Positions 1-9,373 are shown, counted from the stretch's first letter. The stretch is 64,000 nucleotides of DNA from Veillonellaceae bacterium (GCA_012798135.1 JAAZNU010000008.1:36785-100784), one strand, 5' to 3'. The notes: generated from the letters alone by a model not told the origin. Translations and numbers: made by a program.

Positions 1-2095
1 CCAGCCCGTCCCAGACCAGAACATGGCCGCTGCCATGCTTGGTCTGCAGGCCCCGCTCGCGCAGCCGACTGATAAACGTTCGTTTGGTGACGGGATGTTC
101 GGCGGTTTGCTGACACCAAGCCTCATAGGCGCGGTAGGAGTCGGCGACCACTGTCGAAGCCAGCGGGTTCCGCACGCACCGCTGCGCGACAAAATCGCCC
201 AGGATGTCCATTTCACCACGGTACTCGTCGGTCGCGGCCACCACATCGCGGGGCGGGTTCAATCCCTCTTCGCGCCAGAGCCGGCAGCCGTCCGCCGCCC
301 AACGCAGGATGCCCGGCCATTCACTCTTCAGCTTCTCCGCCAGACAGCGGTCCCGCTCGCCGGCGGGGATGGTTACCGTGAACGGAATCAGCCGCACCCG
401 CCGCCAGATGGCTTCGTCGCAGCCCCGGATGACCGGTTTGTGGTTGGTGGCCAGCCACAGCTTGAACTGGGGCGCAAATTCGAACCATTCGCCATGCAAA
501 AATCTTGCGGCAATTTTGTCCTGTCCGGTCATTTGCTTAATCAGGCTTTCGGCCAAGCGTGCCCCGTCGTCGGCCTCCACCGCCGAAACGAACCGGACGC
601 CCCGGAGCGCGGCAATGTCGTTCGGAATCTGACGATTCGCATGGACCAGCAGCGAATCCATCGGCAGCTGCCGGGCGTAGGAATGCAGAATTCCCATGAT
701 CGTCGACAGGAATGTGCTTTTGCCGTTGGCGCCCTGCCCATACAGCAAAAATAGACACTGTTCGCTCGTATCGCCGGTCAACGAATAACCGACCGCTTTT
801 TGCAGATAGCGGATCAAATCCGCTCGGCCGTCCAGCACCCGGTTCAAAAAAGCATCCCAGGTCGGGCAGGCCGCGGCGGGATCATAGCCGACGGGCGCGA
901 GCTTCGTCACGAGTTGGTCCGGTTCATGGGACAGGACGCGATTCTGGCGCAGATCGAGCAGGCCGGTTTGCGTGTTGAACAGCCAGGGATCGGCGTCGAA
1001 ATCGTCGGCGACGGCGACCAGCGCCGGCTGCGTTTCCGCCAGCGCGAGCATACTGTGCAGCCGGGACGCGGATTCCGAGGCCCGGGCAAAGGCGGTCATC
1101 GCTTGCTGCTGTTTTGCATCCGGCAGACCGGCTGCCAGGGCCAGGATGTGCCGCACGGTTTCGGCAGCCCGTCGCTCCGCCTCGCCGGTGGCGTCAATTT
1201 TCCAGTGGCAGCCCGACCAAACCAGCCATTTTCCCCAGCTGCGGCAGTAACGAAGTTGTCCGGCCTGGCGCTGGGCAAACCGCTCGGCGTTGCCCAGATC
1301 GGTGAACGGAAACTCCTCCTGCGCCTGTTGCGCGGCTACCAGCCGCAGCAGTTTCTCCCGGTCGCCGCCGGCGGCCAGCCAGTCGGCGACATCGCCTTTT
1401 GCGGGCAGGCCGTCCAGTTCGATCCGGTGTACCTCGCAGCCCCGGTCCGCCAGTTTGCGGGACACCTGCACGGCATGGGCCCGTCCCGGTCGGTCGTTGT
1501 CGGCGAGGACGGCAATTTTGGCGCCGGCGGGAAAACGCCGGGAGCACGCGAGGGTCCATTTCCCCGCGCCGCCATGGTTAGTCGTGGCCGTCAGGCCGAG
1601 CGCGGCCAGCGCGTCGGCATCTTTTTCGCCCTCGACCACAAAGATCGTCTCGCCCGCCGCCAAAGCGGCCAGCAGTTCCGGCAGCCGGTACGGCAGGGCT
1701 TCGCAATCGCCCAGATTCCAGAGCCAGCGGCCGGGTCGGGCTGGGTCCGGCCGCCGGAGGCGAAAACTTTTCGGGATCAGCCGCACGACCTGGTAGCGCA
1801 GGCGGCCCGCTTCGTCGCGGTAATCGTAGGCCGCGGCGATTCGCAGCGGTTCACCGCCAGTCCCCGGCGCCGCGCCGGCGTCCGGCAGCGGCTGACCAGT
1901 CAGCTGGGCCAGTTTTTCCAGGCCGCCGCCGAGGTTTTCCTTATGGCAGAAGAAAATTCCCTTGGCGGCGTTGACCGAAAACGATGGATTGCGGTCGCGG
2001 CTGCCGTGCGTCGGCAGCGGACAGTGGCAGGTTCCTTCCGCGCCGCGCCAGCGGATTGGTCCGCAGACCGACTCCAGCCAGACGCGCGCGTTCAT
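1..2095 (-). CDS. Phage/plasmid-type primase-helicase (D5/P4 family), 3' end outside window
   Basis: The frame is open from an ATG at 2095 to the first base of the window (about 698 residues), so the C-terminus is missing. Order of parts: an N-terminal CHC2-like zinc region (cysteines and histidines around residues 20-45), a Toprim-type core with VVEGEKDADAL and VLADNDRPGRA, then an SF3 helicase with Walker A GQGANGKST and the D5-family sensor stretch LATNHKPVIRGCDEAIWRR. This is the layout of replication proteins that prime and unwind the DNA of phages, satellites and integrative elements. Its ATG overlaps the stop of the upstream 202-aa gene (ATGA), so the two are translationally coupled. 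Seen: domains and overlap. Inferred: this is the edge of a prophage or integrative element. Confidence 0.9.
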   Translation of the reverse strand, partial: MNARVWLESVCGPIRWRGAEGTCHCPLPTHGSRDRNPSFSVNAAKGIFFCHKENLGGGLEKLAQLTGQPLPDAGAAPGTGGEPLRIAAAYDYRDEAGRLRYQVVRLIPKSFRLRRPDPARPGRWLWNLGDCEALPYRLPELLAALAAGETIFVVEGEKDADALAALGLTATTNHGGAGKWTLACSRRFPAGAKIAVLADNDRPGRAHAVQVSRKLADRGCEVHRIELDGLPAKGDVADWLAAGGDREKLLRLVAAQQAQEEFPFTDLGNAERFAQRQAGQLRYCRSWGKWLVWSGCHWKIDATGEAERRAAETVRHILALAAGLPDAKQQQAMTAFARASESASRLHSMLALAETQPALVAVADDFDADPWLFNTQTGLLDLRQNRVLSHEPDQLVTKLAPVGYDPAAACPTWDAFLNRVLDGRADLIRYLQKAVGYSLTGDTSEQCLFLLYGQGANGKSTFLSTIMGILHSYARQLPMDSLLVHANRQIPNDIAALRGVRFVSAVEADDGARLAESLIKQMTGQDKIAARFLHGEWFEFAPQFKLWLATNHKPVIRGCDEAIWRRVRLIPFTVTIPAGERDRCLAEKLKSEWPGILRWAADGCRLWREEGLNPPRDVVAATDEYRGEMDILGDFVAQRCVRNPLASTVVADSYRAYEAWCQQTAEHPVTKRTFISRLRERGLQTKHGSGHVLVWDGL

Positions 2096-2700
2096 TTTGC
2101 CGCCTCCGGCAACCGGCCCAGACAGGTCAGCACACGGACCCCGTTTTCATACAGCAGGGCCAGCACATGATGGCCATCGCCCTTGCGGCGCAGCAGCACC
2201 ATGCCCCGGGCTTTTCCCCAATCCTCGTCCCCGGTCAGCGAGAAATCGTCATTGGGCAGGCTGGCCGGCTCCACTTGCCGAACGTAGTCGATGACCTGTT
2301 GCAGCCGCTCCAGCGGATAGAAGAACGCCAGATACTGGCCGGGAAACGCGAAGTTCATCAAGGCGAAATTATACAGCAACCCCCACAGCAGCGCTCCGCC
2401 CTCCACGAACAGATCGAGCGGCTGCCCGCCGATCAGTTCTTCGCCGCCGCTGAGCCAATGAAAGCGAAAAAAGCCGATATAGTCGAGGGAAAAGCCGAAG
2501 TCGCGGCTGGACAGGCGCTGGGCGGCATAAATTTCATAGGGCGTGCTGTCGCGATACTCGGAAACCTTGCCGACTTTGCGGCCAAGACTCTGCACCTTGG
2601 GCGGAAAGATCAGCACCCACTTTTTATAGTTGGCCAGCGTGCTCTGCGTGATGGGCGTGCCCAGTTCGGCGCACTTGGCAATCACTTCATGCGGTGTCAT
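2092..2700 (-). CDS. Hypothetical protein with MerR-like N-terminus, mobile-element operon
   Basis: 202 residues, ATG at 2700 with GGAGG seven bases upstream. Residues 1-60 (MTPHEVIAKCAELG, then ITQSTLANYKKW) look like a small winged-helix or MerR-type DNA-binding head that recognises a starting 'T-P-x-E' helix; the rest is a soluble domain I do not recognise. It is the first gene of the unit that continues into the primase-helicase with a 4-bp overlap. Its promoter is covered by a perfect palindrome (2721-2748), which fits autoregulation or control by an element-encoded repressor. A role in replication control is only a guess from position. Confidence 0.7.
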   Translation of the reverse strand: MTPHEVIAKCAELGTPITQSTLANYKKWVLIFPPKVQSLGRKVGKVSEYRDSTPYEIYAAQRLSSRDFGFSLDYIGFFRFHWLSGGEELIGGQPLDLFVEGGALLWGLLYNFALMNFAFPGQYLAFFYPLERLQQVIDYVRQVEPASLPNDDFSLTGDEDWGKARGMVLLRRKGDGHHVLALLYENGVRVLTCLGRLPEAAK

Positions 2701-2720
2701 GGCAACCTCCGTTTATTTTT

Positions 2721-2771
2721 TATATTAACAAATGCTATTGTTAATATAAATCTAAACGAAAATAATGTCAA
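2721..2771 (-). promoter_or_regulatory. Sigma-70 promoter overlapped by a perfect palindromic operator
   Basis: On the minus strand TTGACA (2766-2771) is followed after exactly 17 bases by TATATT (2743-2748). The -10 box forms one end of a perfect inverted repeat, TATATTAACAA, six bases, TTGTTAATATA (2721-2748). A repressor bound there would cover the -10 box and the start site. The target is the element operon beginning at 2700. Confidence 0.8.
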
Positions 2772-2786
2772 GAACAGTCGCTTGCG

Positions 2787-3863
2787 CTATTGGCCATTCC
2801 ATTTTTTGCGCTGGGACGCAAAGATCGTATCGGGATCGGTTGCCAGCGCCATCGCCGCGTCCATGTCGATCACGTCGAACATGCTGAGCATCTCCAGCGC
2901 CATGTCCATGGTCTGCATGCCGGCGCGGCCGCTCGTCTGCATGCTTGAGTTGATCTGATGGGTCTTGCCGGTCCGGATCATATTGCGCACCGCCGGGTTC
3001 AGCAGCAGAATTTCACAGGCGGCCACCCGCCCCTTGCCACCCTTGCGGGGCAGCAACTGCTGGGACACGACCCCCTGCAGGATCATGGACAGTTGCATGC
3101 GAATCTGCTGTTGTTGATGGGATGGAAATACGTCGATGATCCGATCGATCGTCTGCACCGCGTCGGTCGTGTGCAACGTGGCGAACACCAGGTGGCCGGT
3201 TTCCGCGGCCTGGATGGCGGTGGTCATCGTGCCCAGATCGCGCATTTCCCCCACGACGATGACGTCCGGGTCCTCGCGCAGGGCTGCCCGGAGACCCGAA
3301 GCGAAACTGTCGACATCCACGCCGATTTCCCGCTGGCTGATCAGGCTTTTTCGCTTTTGATACAGATATTCTACCGGGTCTTCCAGGGTGATGATGGTGC
3401 AGCGGCGTTCCAGGTTGATTTGATGGACCATGGAAGCGACCGTGGTCGATTTGCCGGAGCCGGTGGGACCGGTCACCAGCACCAGACCGCGCTGAAGGCG
3501 CGACAGCTGCAGCAGGACTGGCGGCATTTCCAGTTCCAGCAGCGTGGGAATCCGGCCGGGAATGACCCGGGCGGCGATGGCCACGGAGCGGCGCTGCCGG
3601 TAGATATTGATGCGGAAGCGTTCCTGCCCGGGCAGTTCGTAGGAGATGTCCACGTCGCCCCGTTTCCACAGCAGGCGTTTCTGCTCTTCGGTCGCGATTT
3701 CGTCCAGCAACGCCCGGGTGTCGGCATCGGTCAACGGCTCCGGATACAGATCGGTCAATGTACCATGCAGCCGGATGGTGACGGGATTGCCGACCAGGCA
3801 ATGCAGGTCCGAAGCGTGTAGCGCCGCCGCCTCGGCCAAAAGTTCCGCCATTCTTTTTTGCAT
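2787..3863 (-). CDS. Second PilT-family twitching ATPase (PilT/PilU-like)
   Basis: 358 residues. It carries the secretion-ATPase core: N-terminal ASDLHCLVG element, Walker A GPTGSGKST at residues 132-139, Walker B region EDPDVIVVGEMRD, His box ATLHTTDAVQTIDRIID, and the AVRNMIRTGK form of the PilT C-terminal AIRNLIRE motif. PilT proteins are cytoplasmic hexamers that depolymerise type IV pili. It differs from the other copy (8318-9367) in its C-terminal tail, as PilU-like accessory motors do. It is the last gene of the pilus run, 24 bases after the membrane protein gene. The ribosome site is weak. Which copy powers retraction cannot be told from sequence alone. Confidence 0.9.
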   Translation of the reverse strand: MQKRMAELLAEAAALHASDLHCLVGNPVTIRLHGTLTDLYPEPLTDADTRALLDEIATEEQKRLLWKRGDVDISYELPGQERFRINIYRQRRSVAIAARVIPGRIPTLLELEMPPVLLQLSRLQRGLVLVTGPTGSGKSTTVASMVHQINLERRCTIITLEDPVEYLYQKRKSLISQREIGVDVDSFASGLRAALREDPDVIVVGEMRDLGTMTTAIQAAETGHLVFATLHTTDAVQTIDRIIDVFPSHQQQQIRMQLSMILQGVVSQQLLPRKGGKGRVAACEILLLNPAVRNMIRTGKTHQINSSMQTSGRAGMQTMDMALEMLSMFDVIDMDAAMALATDPDTIFASQRKKWNGQ

Positions 3864-3887
3864 CGTCGCTCACTGTCCCTTTCTATT

Positions 3888-6371
3888 TCACTGTCGCCGC
3901 TTGTACACCGACAGGATCAATCCCTGCTCCACCAGCTCGTACTGGTCCTGCACCGTCGCGAACACCTTCTGCATCAGCTGCATCTGGGCGATTCGGTAAT
4001 GGGAATATCCGTGCAAAGCGCCCAATGGCGAATATCGGTGCACCATATCGGCGGCATAGTCCCGGCGAATATCCGTGTCCACGAACAGGTACTCGGGACG
4101 GTCCGTCAGTAATCTCTCTACGCACAGCGCCGTTTCCCGCGGCGAGATCAGGAACTTGCTCATTTCAAAGTAGGGCATGGCGCTGTAACGGCCGGCCAAA
4201 AACGGCAGGAAATTGTCGTATTTGGAGATGATGTGGACGCTTGGACCCTGCGAATACTTTTGAATCAGTTCGACGCCATTTTGAAAATAGCGTGGATCCA
4301 TCGTCGAAGAAAACTTGGCCCGTTCCAGATCCCACTCGTAGACTTGATGACTGTCCAGGACTCCCAGAAATTCGTTGCGGGTTCGTTCCTGATCCCAGCC
4401 ACCGGCCAGCAATACACCGAGGCCGATGATCACTAGCAAACCGGCCATCTGCTTGCGAAACCTCCGAAATACCGGTACCCTCTCCGCCAAATACCGGCAA
4501 AACGCCAAAGCCGCCAACACGTACAAGGGACCGGGAACCAGCAGATAGGTCGGTGAGCCGTTCCACAGCGAATAGGTCATCACCGCCGCCGTATACAGCA
4601 GTAGAAACAAACACAGATACGCCATTGGCCGCCGTGAATCGAACAGTTGCGCCAGCAGGGCACCGCCGAAGGCGAAAGCGATCAAAATCAATGGACCTTT
4701 CCAGATGCCGATCGGCATCGCGGCCGAACCGGCCAGATAATAGGCGGACAATGGATCGTTGCCGCCCCTCATCCATTGCACCAGCATCAGTGCGCCAATG
4801 AGACCGACCCCCAGCAAGAAATCGCCGGTCTTCCCATTCAAGGCACCCCGTTGCCAGCGCTGTACTCCCAGACAGACAACGGTAGCGCCCAGCGCCATCA
4901 GGCCGAACTGCCAGTTGTTCAGAATCGCCAGCCAGATACAGGCAAGCACAAGCAACAAATACCGTAACTGCGGCCGCTGCCAGTAAAGCCATAAGCCAGC
5001 GAGCAACGGCAGTTCAATAATGCGGCGGATTGGATTAATGCCTGGCGGTTCCAACAGCCATTGATATTCGATGAAGCTCAACAGCCCGACCGCCAGCATC
5101 GCTCCGGCGGCCAGATAGTCCCGACGCCGGAAGATCAGCCACAGTAGGCCGAAATATAACAGGTAGTAGAGATAGTAGTAGCAATACCAGATCCGGAAAT
5201 AATTCTGGATATTAATTCCGCCAAGAGTTTGCATCAACCCGTGGGTCAGCCAGAGGTTCAGCCAACCGTACTGGGCGAAGATCTCTGCCCGAGGTTTGCC
5301 GAGATCGTACTCGTTCAACGGATTCAGCATGAATCCATGATGATGGATGACCCCGTTGCCGGCAAACTGAAAGCCTAAGGTAAACTGGTTGACCCGGAAA
5401 AACTGCTTTTCGTCCTTACTCAAAACCCGGTCGCGCATCCGCTGGGCATAGTGGCTGACTGAGGCGAACCAGGCATCCAGTTTTTGCTGTTCCCACACAT
5501 CGGTCTGCAGACTTCGCAAACGCAGCCACTGTTCCGTTGTTATCGCGTCCACCGCACACAATCGTTGTTGTTGCGGATCATACAGCAAACTGGTTTTGTT
5601 GGCGTCTTCCTGCAACAATGTTTTCAAACCCGGTGCGGCCGGCGTGATGACGCATACTTCGTCATTGATCGGCGGCGTCCGACCGCGGTCCCGGTCCGGC
5701 GAGTAGCGCAGCGCCGGGCCCAGCAAGTGACGGTCGTCGAAAAATTTCTGATCGGTCAGGGTCTGGTTGGTTTCATACAGAAAGGTCGTCGCCGAAATTT
5801 CCAGATATTCGTTCAATAGCTGCAACCGCTGCAGGCCGAACGGCGCCAACACCCACAGAAGTTGTGCGCCAGCGACGAGAAACAACACCAAATAAACCCG
5901 AGCGGTGTTCGCTGGATTCCATTGACGCCGCCAATCAATCGCCCGGCACCATCGATGCAGCGTTGATCCATAAAATGGCGCGGCGGAAAACAATAGCCAC
6001 AGGATCCCGACAGCTGTCAAATACAGCCAGTCCAGCCCCGTCGCCGGCTTGGCCGGCTGCCACTGCAACAGCCAACCGTTATAAAACCCAACCGCCAGCA
6101 GCCAGACGGTCCAAACCTGGGGTCGCATTTGGGGCTGTTCCTTCCGGGATCGCAGCCAGGCTCGAATCCCAGCAAAATACACCGACAGGATCAATACGCC
6201 GCCGACATGCAGGATCAGGTCCAACGCCTTGGCCCGATTGAAGCCGACATGACCATAGGCACCCAGGCTCTCTGTCAGGAAAGGCAGGTCCATTCCCCAA
6301 AGGCGCTGAGCGATAGACATGACAGCGACCATTCCGATGGCGCTCAACAAAAAATGCGTTGCCTGGAACAA
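3888..6371 (-). CDS. Large multi-spanning membrane protein, GT-C glycosyltransferase-like, in pilus operon
   Basis: About 827 residues. The frame is open from 6389, but a TTG at 6371 lies seven bases after GGTGGAGG and is the likely start. There are about 12 or more hydrophobic segments (residues 1-620), a long periplasmic-type loop around residues 170-330, and a soluble C-terminal domain of about 190 residues. That plan is common to GT-C transferases and oligosaccharyl-transfer enzymes that use lipid-linked sugars. I recognise no family motif. Placement between the major pilin and a retraction ATPase suggests pilin modification or export of a pilus-linked glycan; this is inference. No similarity to pilus assembly scaffolds such as PilM/N/O is visible. 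Confidence 0.6.
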   Translation of the reverse strand: MFQATHFLLSAIGMVAVMSIAQRLWGMDLPFLTESLGAYGHVGFNRAKALDLILHVGGVLILSVYFAGIRAWLRSRKEQPQMRPQVWTVWLLAVGFYNGWLLQWQPAKPATGLDWLYLTAVGILWLLFSAAPFYGSTLHRWCRAIDWRRQWNPANTARVYLVLFLVAGAQLLWVLAPFGLQRLQLLNEYLEISATTFLYETNQTLTDQKFFDDRHLLGPALRYSPDRDRGRTPPINDEVCVITPAAPGLKTLLQEDANKTSLLYDPQQQRLCAVDAITTEQWLRLRSLQTDVWEQQKLDAWFASVSHYAQRMRDRVLSKDEKQFFRVNQFTLGFQFAGNGVIHHHGFMLNPLNEYDLGKPRAEIFAQYGWLNLWLTHGLMQTLGGINIQNYFRIWYCYYYLYYLLYFGLLWLIFRRRDYLAAGAMLAVGLLSFIEYQWLLEPPGINPIRRIIELPLLAGLWLYWQRPQLRYLLLVLACIWLAILNNWQFGLMALGATVVCLGVQRWQRGALNGKTGDFLLGVGLIGALMLVQWMRGGNDPLSAYYLAGSAAMPIGIWKGPLILIAFAFGGALLAQLFDSRRPMAYLCLFLLLYTAAVMTYSLWNGSPTYLLVPGPLYVLAALAFCRYLAERVPVFRRFRKQMAGLLVIIGLGVLLAGGWDQERTRNEFLGVLDSHQVYEWDLERAKFSSTMDPRYFQNGVELIQKYSQGPSVHIISKYDNFLPFLAGRYSAMPYFEMSKFLISPRETALCVERLLTDRPEYLFVDTDIRRDYAADMVHRYSPLGALHGYSHYRIAQMQLMQKVFATVQDQYELVEQGLILSVYKRRQ

Positions 6372-6391
6372 GCGCGTTCCTCCACCCAATC

Positions 6392-6428
6392 ATAAGAATA
6401 GGGCGGTATGTCACCGCCCCATTCTTAT
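6392..6428 (-). terminator. Hairpin after pilin gene, no U-tract
   Basis: A 16-bp stem with one wobble pair (ATAAGAATAGGGCGGT against ACCGCCCCATTCTTAT) and a five-base loop lies 20 bases after the pilin stop. No T-run follows on the minus strand, and the ribosome site of the next gene starts at once. It more likely stabilises the pilin message or lowers downstream expression than fully terminates. Confidence 0.6.
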
Positions 6429-6448
6429 ATGTGTTAAAGTTTCAAACG

Positions 6449-6829
6449 TTATTGAAGTTCTTCAACTTTTTTATCGGCAAATGTTGCACGGTCACCGGAC
6501 ATTGAATAAGAGCCACCTTTGCCAGCTGTACCCTTAGTTGCCCATTCAGCCGAAGCATCCAAATTTGCGGGCACAGTTGCAATGAAGTTAGGCGCCAAAG
6601 TAGCAAGTCCTCCAGGGTACGTGCCCGCCGACGCATTGTAGATTTGGATTGCGCTGTCTAATGTCCGCAAATCCGCCTGAATTTTGGCGCCGCGTGCCGT
6701 CTTGGTCGCGTCGGTGAATTTGGGAATCGCGATGGCCGACAGGATACCAATGATGGAAATAACCACGAGCAGTTCCACAAGAGTAAAGCCTTTCCGGTTG
6801 GACAGACGTTTTCTGAACAATTGAAGCAT
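6449..6829 (-). CDS. pilA: Type IV major pilin (prepilin)
   Basis: 126 residues from the ATG at 6829, which is preceded by AGGGAG; an upstream in-frame GTG at 6850 lacks a site. A short basic leader ends in the prepilin peptidase signal RKG|FTLVELLVV, with Glu at +5 of the mature protein, followed by the hydrophobic N-terminal helix and TDATKTARGAKIQADL. The mature protein is small and has a low-complexity C-terminal half rich in Gly, Ala and Thr with no cysteine pair. It has its own strong promoter 100 bases upstream even though it lies inside the pil gene run, as expected for a subunit needed in bulk. No minor pilin or prepilin peptidase gene is in this window. Confidence 0.93.
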   Translation of the reverse strand: MLQLFRKRLSNRKGFTLVELLVVISIIGILSAIAIPKFTDATKTARGAKIQADLRTLDSAIQIYNASAGTYPGGLATLAPNFIATVPANLDASAEWATKGTAGKGGSYSMSGDRATFADKKVEELQ

Positions 6830-6931
6830 TTTTTCTCCCTCTTTCTTCACTTTTCTTTGGGACTTCTTTGTCGAACGTTGATTTCACAGGGATTCCACAG
6901 TATTTGATAAAAATAATTCCCTACATATCGC

Positions 6932-6960
6932 ATTTTATTCTCTTGGTTCAATCTTGTCAA
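6932..6960 (-). promoter_or_regulatory. Strong sigma-70 promoter of the pilin gene
   Basis: TTGACA (6955-6960), 17 bases, TAAAAT (6932-6937) on the minus strand. The predicted start near 6925 leaves a leader of about 95 bases before the pilin ATG. Confidence 0.8.
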
Positions 6961-7019
6961 TATCCCGTTGGGATAATAGATTAAATTTTACTGAAAAATC
7001 GATCAACCTGACAAAGACC

Positions 7020-7038
7020 ATTATCACTGGTTGATAAT
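7020..7038. repeat. Short palindrome between pilC and pilA
   Basis: ATTATCA, five bases, TGATAAT lies 60 bases upstream of the pilin -35 box. It could be an operator for the pilin promoter. It has no T-run of a terminator. Confidence 0.35.
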
Positions 7039-7081
7039 ACTATCGGCAAAAATGGCCGGTTGGTTAAATTATCCCGCTGGT

Positions 7082-8305
7082 TCACATCACCCGGTTCAGG
7101 TTCGTGATCACATCGAACATCGGCAGCATGATGGCGATGATGATCGCACCGATCGTCAGACCCAGAAAGCCGAGCAGGAACGGTTCCAGCAGGCTGCTGA
7201 GCCGGCTGACGATGTCTTCGGCGTCCTCCTCGTAAAAGTCGGCCACCTTGTCCAGCATCTTGTCCAGCTCGCCGGCTTCCTCGCCGACCGACACCATCTG
7301 CACCACCATCGGCGGGAAAATCTTGCTCGCTCCCAGGCGGGATGATAGATCCGATCCTTCGATGAGGCTTTCCCGCGAATCCGACAGCGCCGCGGCGATG
7401 ATCACGTTGCCGGTGGCGTTCTTCACCACTTCCAACGCCGCCAAAAGCGGCACGCCGCCGCGAATCAGACTGGCCAGGGTCCGGGTGAACCGGGCCACGG
7501 CGATTTTGCGGGTCAGCAGGCCGAAGACCGGCATCCGCAGGACAAACCGGTCCCGCGCCGCTCTGGGTCCTGGGAACTGCAGCGCATGCCGGATTCCCCA
7601 AAACGCCGCAATCACAAATGCCAACAGCGGCAGCCAGTACCGGGTCAAAAATCCACTCACGGCGACCAGCCAGCGCGTGAGCAAGGGTAGTTCGACGTTC
7701 ATGGTCTGAAAGATGCCGATGAAGGTTGGCAACACAAAAGTGAGCACGAAGATGACGACCGCCACCGCCATCGACATCACGACGATCGGATAGGTCATGG
7801 CCGCCTTGACCTTTTCGTTCAGGCGGTGCTCCTTTTCAAAATGGATCGCCAGCCGCTGCATGACGACTTCCAGTACGCCGCCCAGCTCGCCGGCCGCCAC
7901 CATGCTGACCATGATGTCGGGGAAAACGCCGGGTACTTCCTTCAGCGCCTGGGCCAGGGCCGTTCCTTCCTGTACCCGCTTGTAGACGACTTTCAGCGTG
8001 TCGCGGAGCCGGGGATTCTCCGTCTGCTCCGCCAGCACATTCAGGCAGGTCAGGATCGGCAGGCCGGACTCGATCATCGTAGCAAACTGCCGGCAAAAAA
8101 TCGACAGGTCCCGGGTTTTGATCGGCCGCCGGTTGCGCAGCAAAACGCCGATGTCCTGACGGGACTTCGCTTCACGGACCTGCGTGACGAACAGGCCCTT
8201 ATTACGCACATGGCCGGCGGCGGATGCTTCGTCGTCGGCCAGCACCAGGCCCGTAAACAGCTGTCCTTTGATATCCCGCGCCCGATATTCATACTCTCGC
8301 GCCAT
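7082..8305 (-). CDS. pilC: Type IV pilus inner-membrane platform protein PilC
   Basis: 407 residues, the usual PilC/GspF size, with two repeated cytoplasmic T2SF domains (about residues 70-195 and 275-400) and three membrane segments (around residues 172-194, 220-243 and 376-398). Start MAREYEYRARDIKGQ is typical of the family. The platform transmits the movements of PilB and PilT to the growing pilus in the inner membrane. It follows pilT by 12 bases and is part of the pilB-pilT-pilC block. Confidence 0.95.
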   Translation of the reverse strand: MAREYEYRARDIKGQLFTGLVLADDEASAAGHVRNKGLFVTQVREAKSRQDIGVLLRNRRPIKTRDLSIFCRQFATMIESGLPILTCLNVLAEQTENPRLRDTLKVVYKRVQEGTALAQALKEVPGVFPDIMVSMVAAGELGGVLEVVMQRLAIHFEKEHRLNEKVKAAMTYPIVVMSMAVAVVIFVLTFVLPTFIGIFQTMNVELPLLTRWLVAVSGFLTRYWLPLLAFVIAAFWGIRHALQFPGPRAARDRFVLRMPVFGLLTRKIAVARFTRTLASLIRGGVPLLAALEVVKNATGNVIIAAALSDSRESLIEGSDLSSRLGASKIFPPMVVQMVSVGEEAGELDKMLDKVADFYEEDAEDIVSRLSSLLEPFLLGFLGLTIGAIIIAIMLPMFDVITNLNRVM

Positions 8306-8317
8306 GGTATTCCTCGC

Positions 8318-9367
8318 TTACCCCCGCCGCAGGCGGAGGAAATTATCCGGATCGCTCGCCCGCATTAGCGCTTCCTCGTCGGCCACGATGCCGGCCCGGC
8401 AAAGATCCCGGAGCGCCGCATCCATTGACTGCATGCCGGTTTTGGCGCCGGTCTGGATAACTGTGAGCAGTTGGTGGCTCTTGCCTTCGCGGACCAAATT
8501 GCGCACCGCCGGCGTCGCCACCAGAATTTCCACGGCCACAGCCCGGCCGGTCCCGCTCCGGCGTGGCAGCAACTGCTGCGAGATGATTCCCTGGAGGGTG
8601 AGTGACAGCTGTGTCCGAATCTGCTGCTGCTGGTAGGGCGGGAAAACGTCGATGATCCGGTCGATGGTCTGGGACGCGTCGCTGGTATGTAGGGTCGCCA
8701 GCACCAGATGGCCGGTCTCGGCCGCCCGCACCGCGATACTGATGGTGTCCATATCGCGCATCTCGCCGACCAGAATCACGTCGGGATCCTCGCGCAACGC
8801 GGCCCGCAGGCCGTTGGCGAAGCTGCGGGTATCGGCATTGACTTCGCGCTGGTTGATCAGGCTTTTCTTGTGTCGGTGCAAATATTCGATGGGATCTTCC
8901 AAGGTGATGATATTACAGGATTGCTCTTCGTTGATCAGATTGATCATGGCGGCCATGGTGGTCGACTTGCCGCTGCCGGTCGGCCCGGTCACCAGAATCA
9001 GCCCCCGCGGCTTGCGGGCCAGGTTGGCGACCACTTCCGGCAATTCCAGCTGCTCGAGGGTCGGCACCTGCTCCGGAATGAGCCGGACCGCAATCGCCAC
9101 CGAACCCCGTTGCCGGAAGGCATTCACGCGGAACCGGCTCAGGCCATGAATCGTGTGGGAAAAGTCCACTTCGCCGTTTTGCCGGAAAAAGGTCTGCCGC
9201 TCTTCCGGCGCGATGGATTCGAACAGACGCAGCGTATCGGCCGGGCCCAGCGGCGGCAGGTTCAGGCGGACCAACGCGCCGTTGATCCGCAGGGTCGGCG
9301 GCACGCCCACCGTCAGATGAATGTCCGAGGCGCGTCGTTCCACGGCTTCCCGCAAAAGTCGTTCCAA
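8318..9367 (-). CDS. pilT: Pilus retraction ATPase PilT
   Basis: 349 residues. ASDIHLTVG near the N-terminus, Walker A GPTGSGKST (residues 128-135), Walker B with EDPDVILVGEMRD, His box TLHTSDASQTIDRIID, and AVRNLVREGK, the PilT version of the AIRNLIRE retraction motif. Start is TTG at 9367; its ribosome site GGAGG lies inside the last codons of pilB, so expression is coupled to pilB. This is the canonical PilT of the operon; a diverged second copy lies at 2787-3863. Confidence 0.93.
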   Translation of the reverse strand: MERLLREAVERRASDIHLTVGVPPTLRINGALVRLNLPPLGPADTLRLFESIAPEERQTFFRQNGEVDFSHTIHGLSRFRVNAFRQRGSVAIAVRLIPEQVPTLEQLELPEVVANLARKPRGLILVTGPTGSGKSTTMAAMINLINEEQSCNIITLEDPIEYLHRHKKSLINQREVNADTRSFANGLRAALREDPDVILVGEMRDMDTISIAVRAAETGHLVLATLHTSDASQTIDRIIDVFPPYQQQQIRTQLSLTLQGIISQQLLPRRSGTGRAVAVEILVATPAVRNLVREGKSHQLLTVIQTGAKTGMQSMDAALRDLCRAGIVADEEALMRASDPDNFLRLRRG

Positions 9368-9373
9368 AATGTT

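Noticed and set aside
800..2170. 456-codon open frame on the plus strand over the primase gene
   Set aside because: Antisense shadow; the minus strand encodes clear Toprim and helicase motifs over the same bases.
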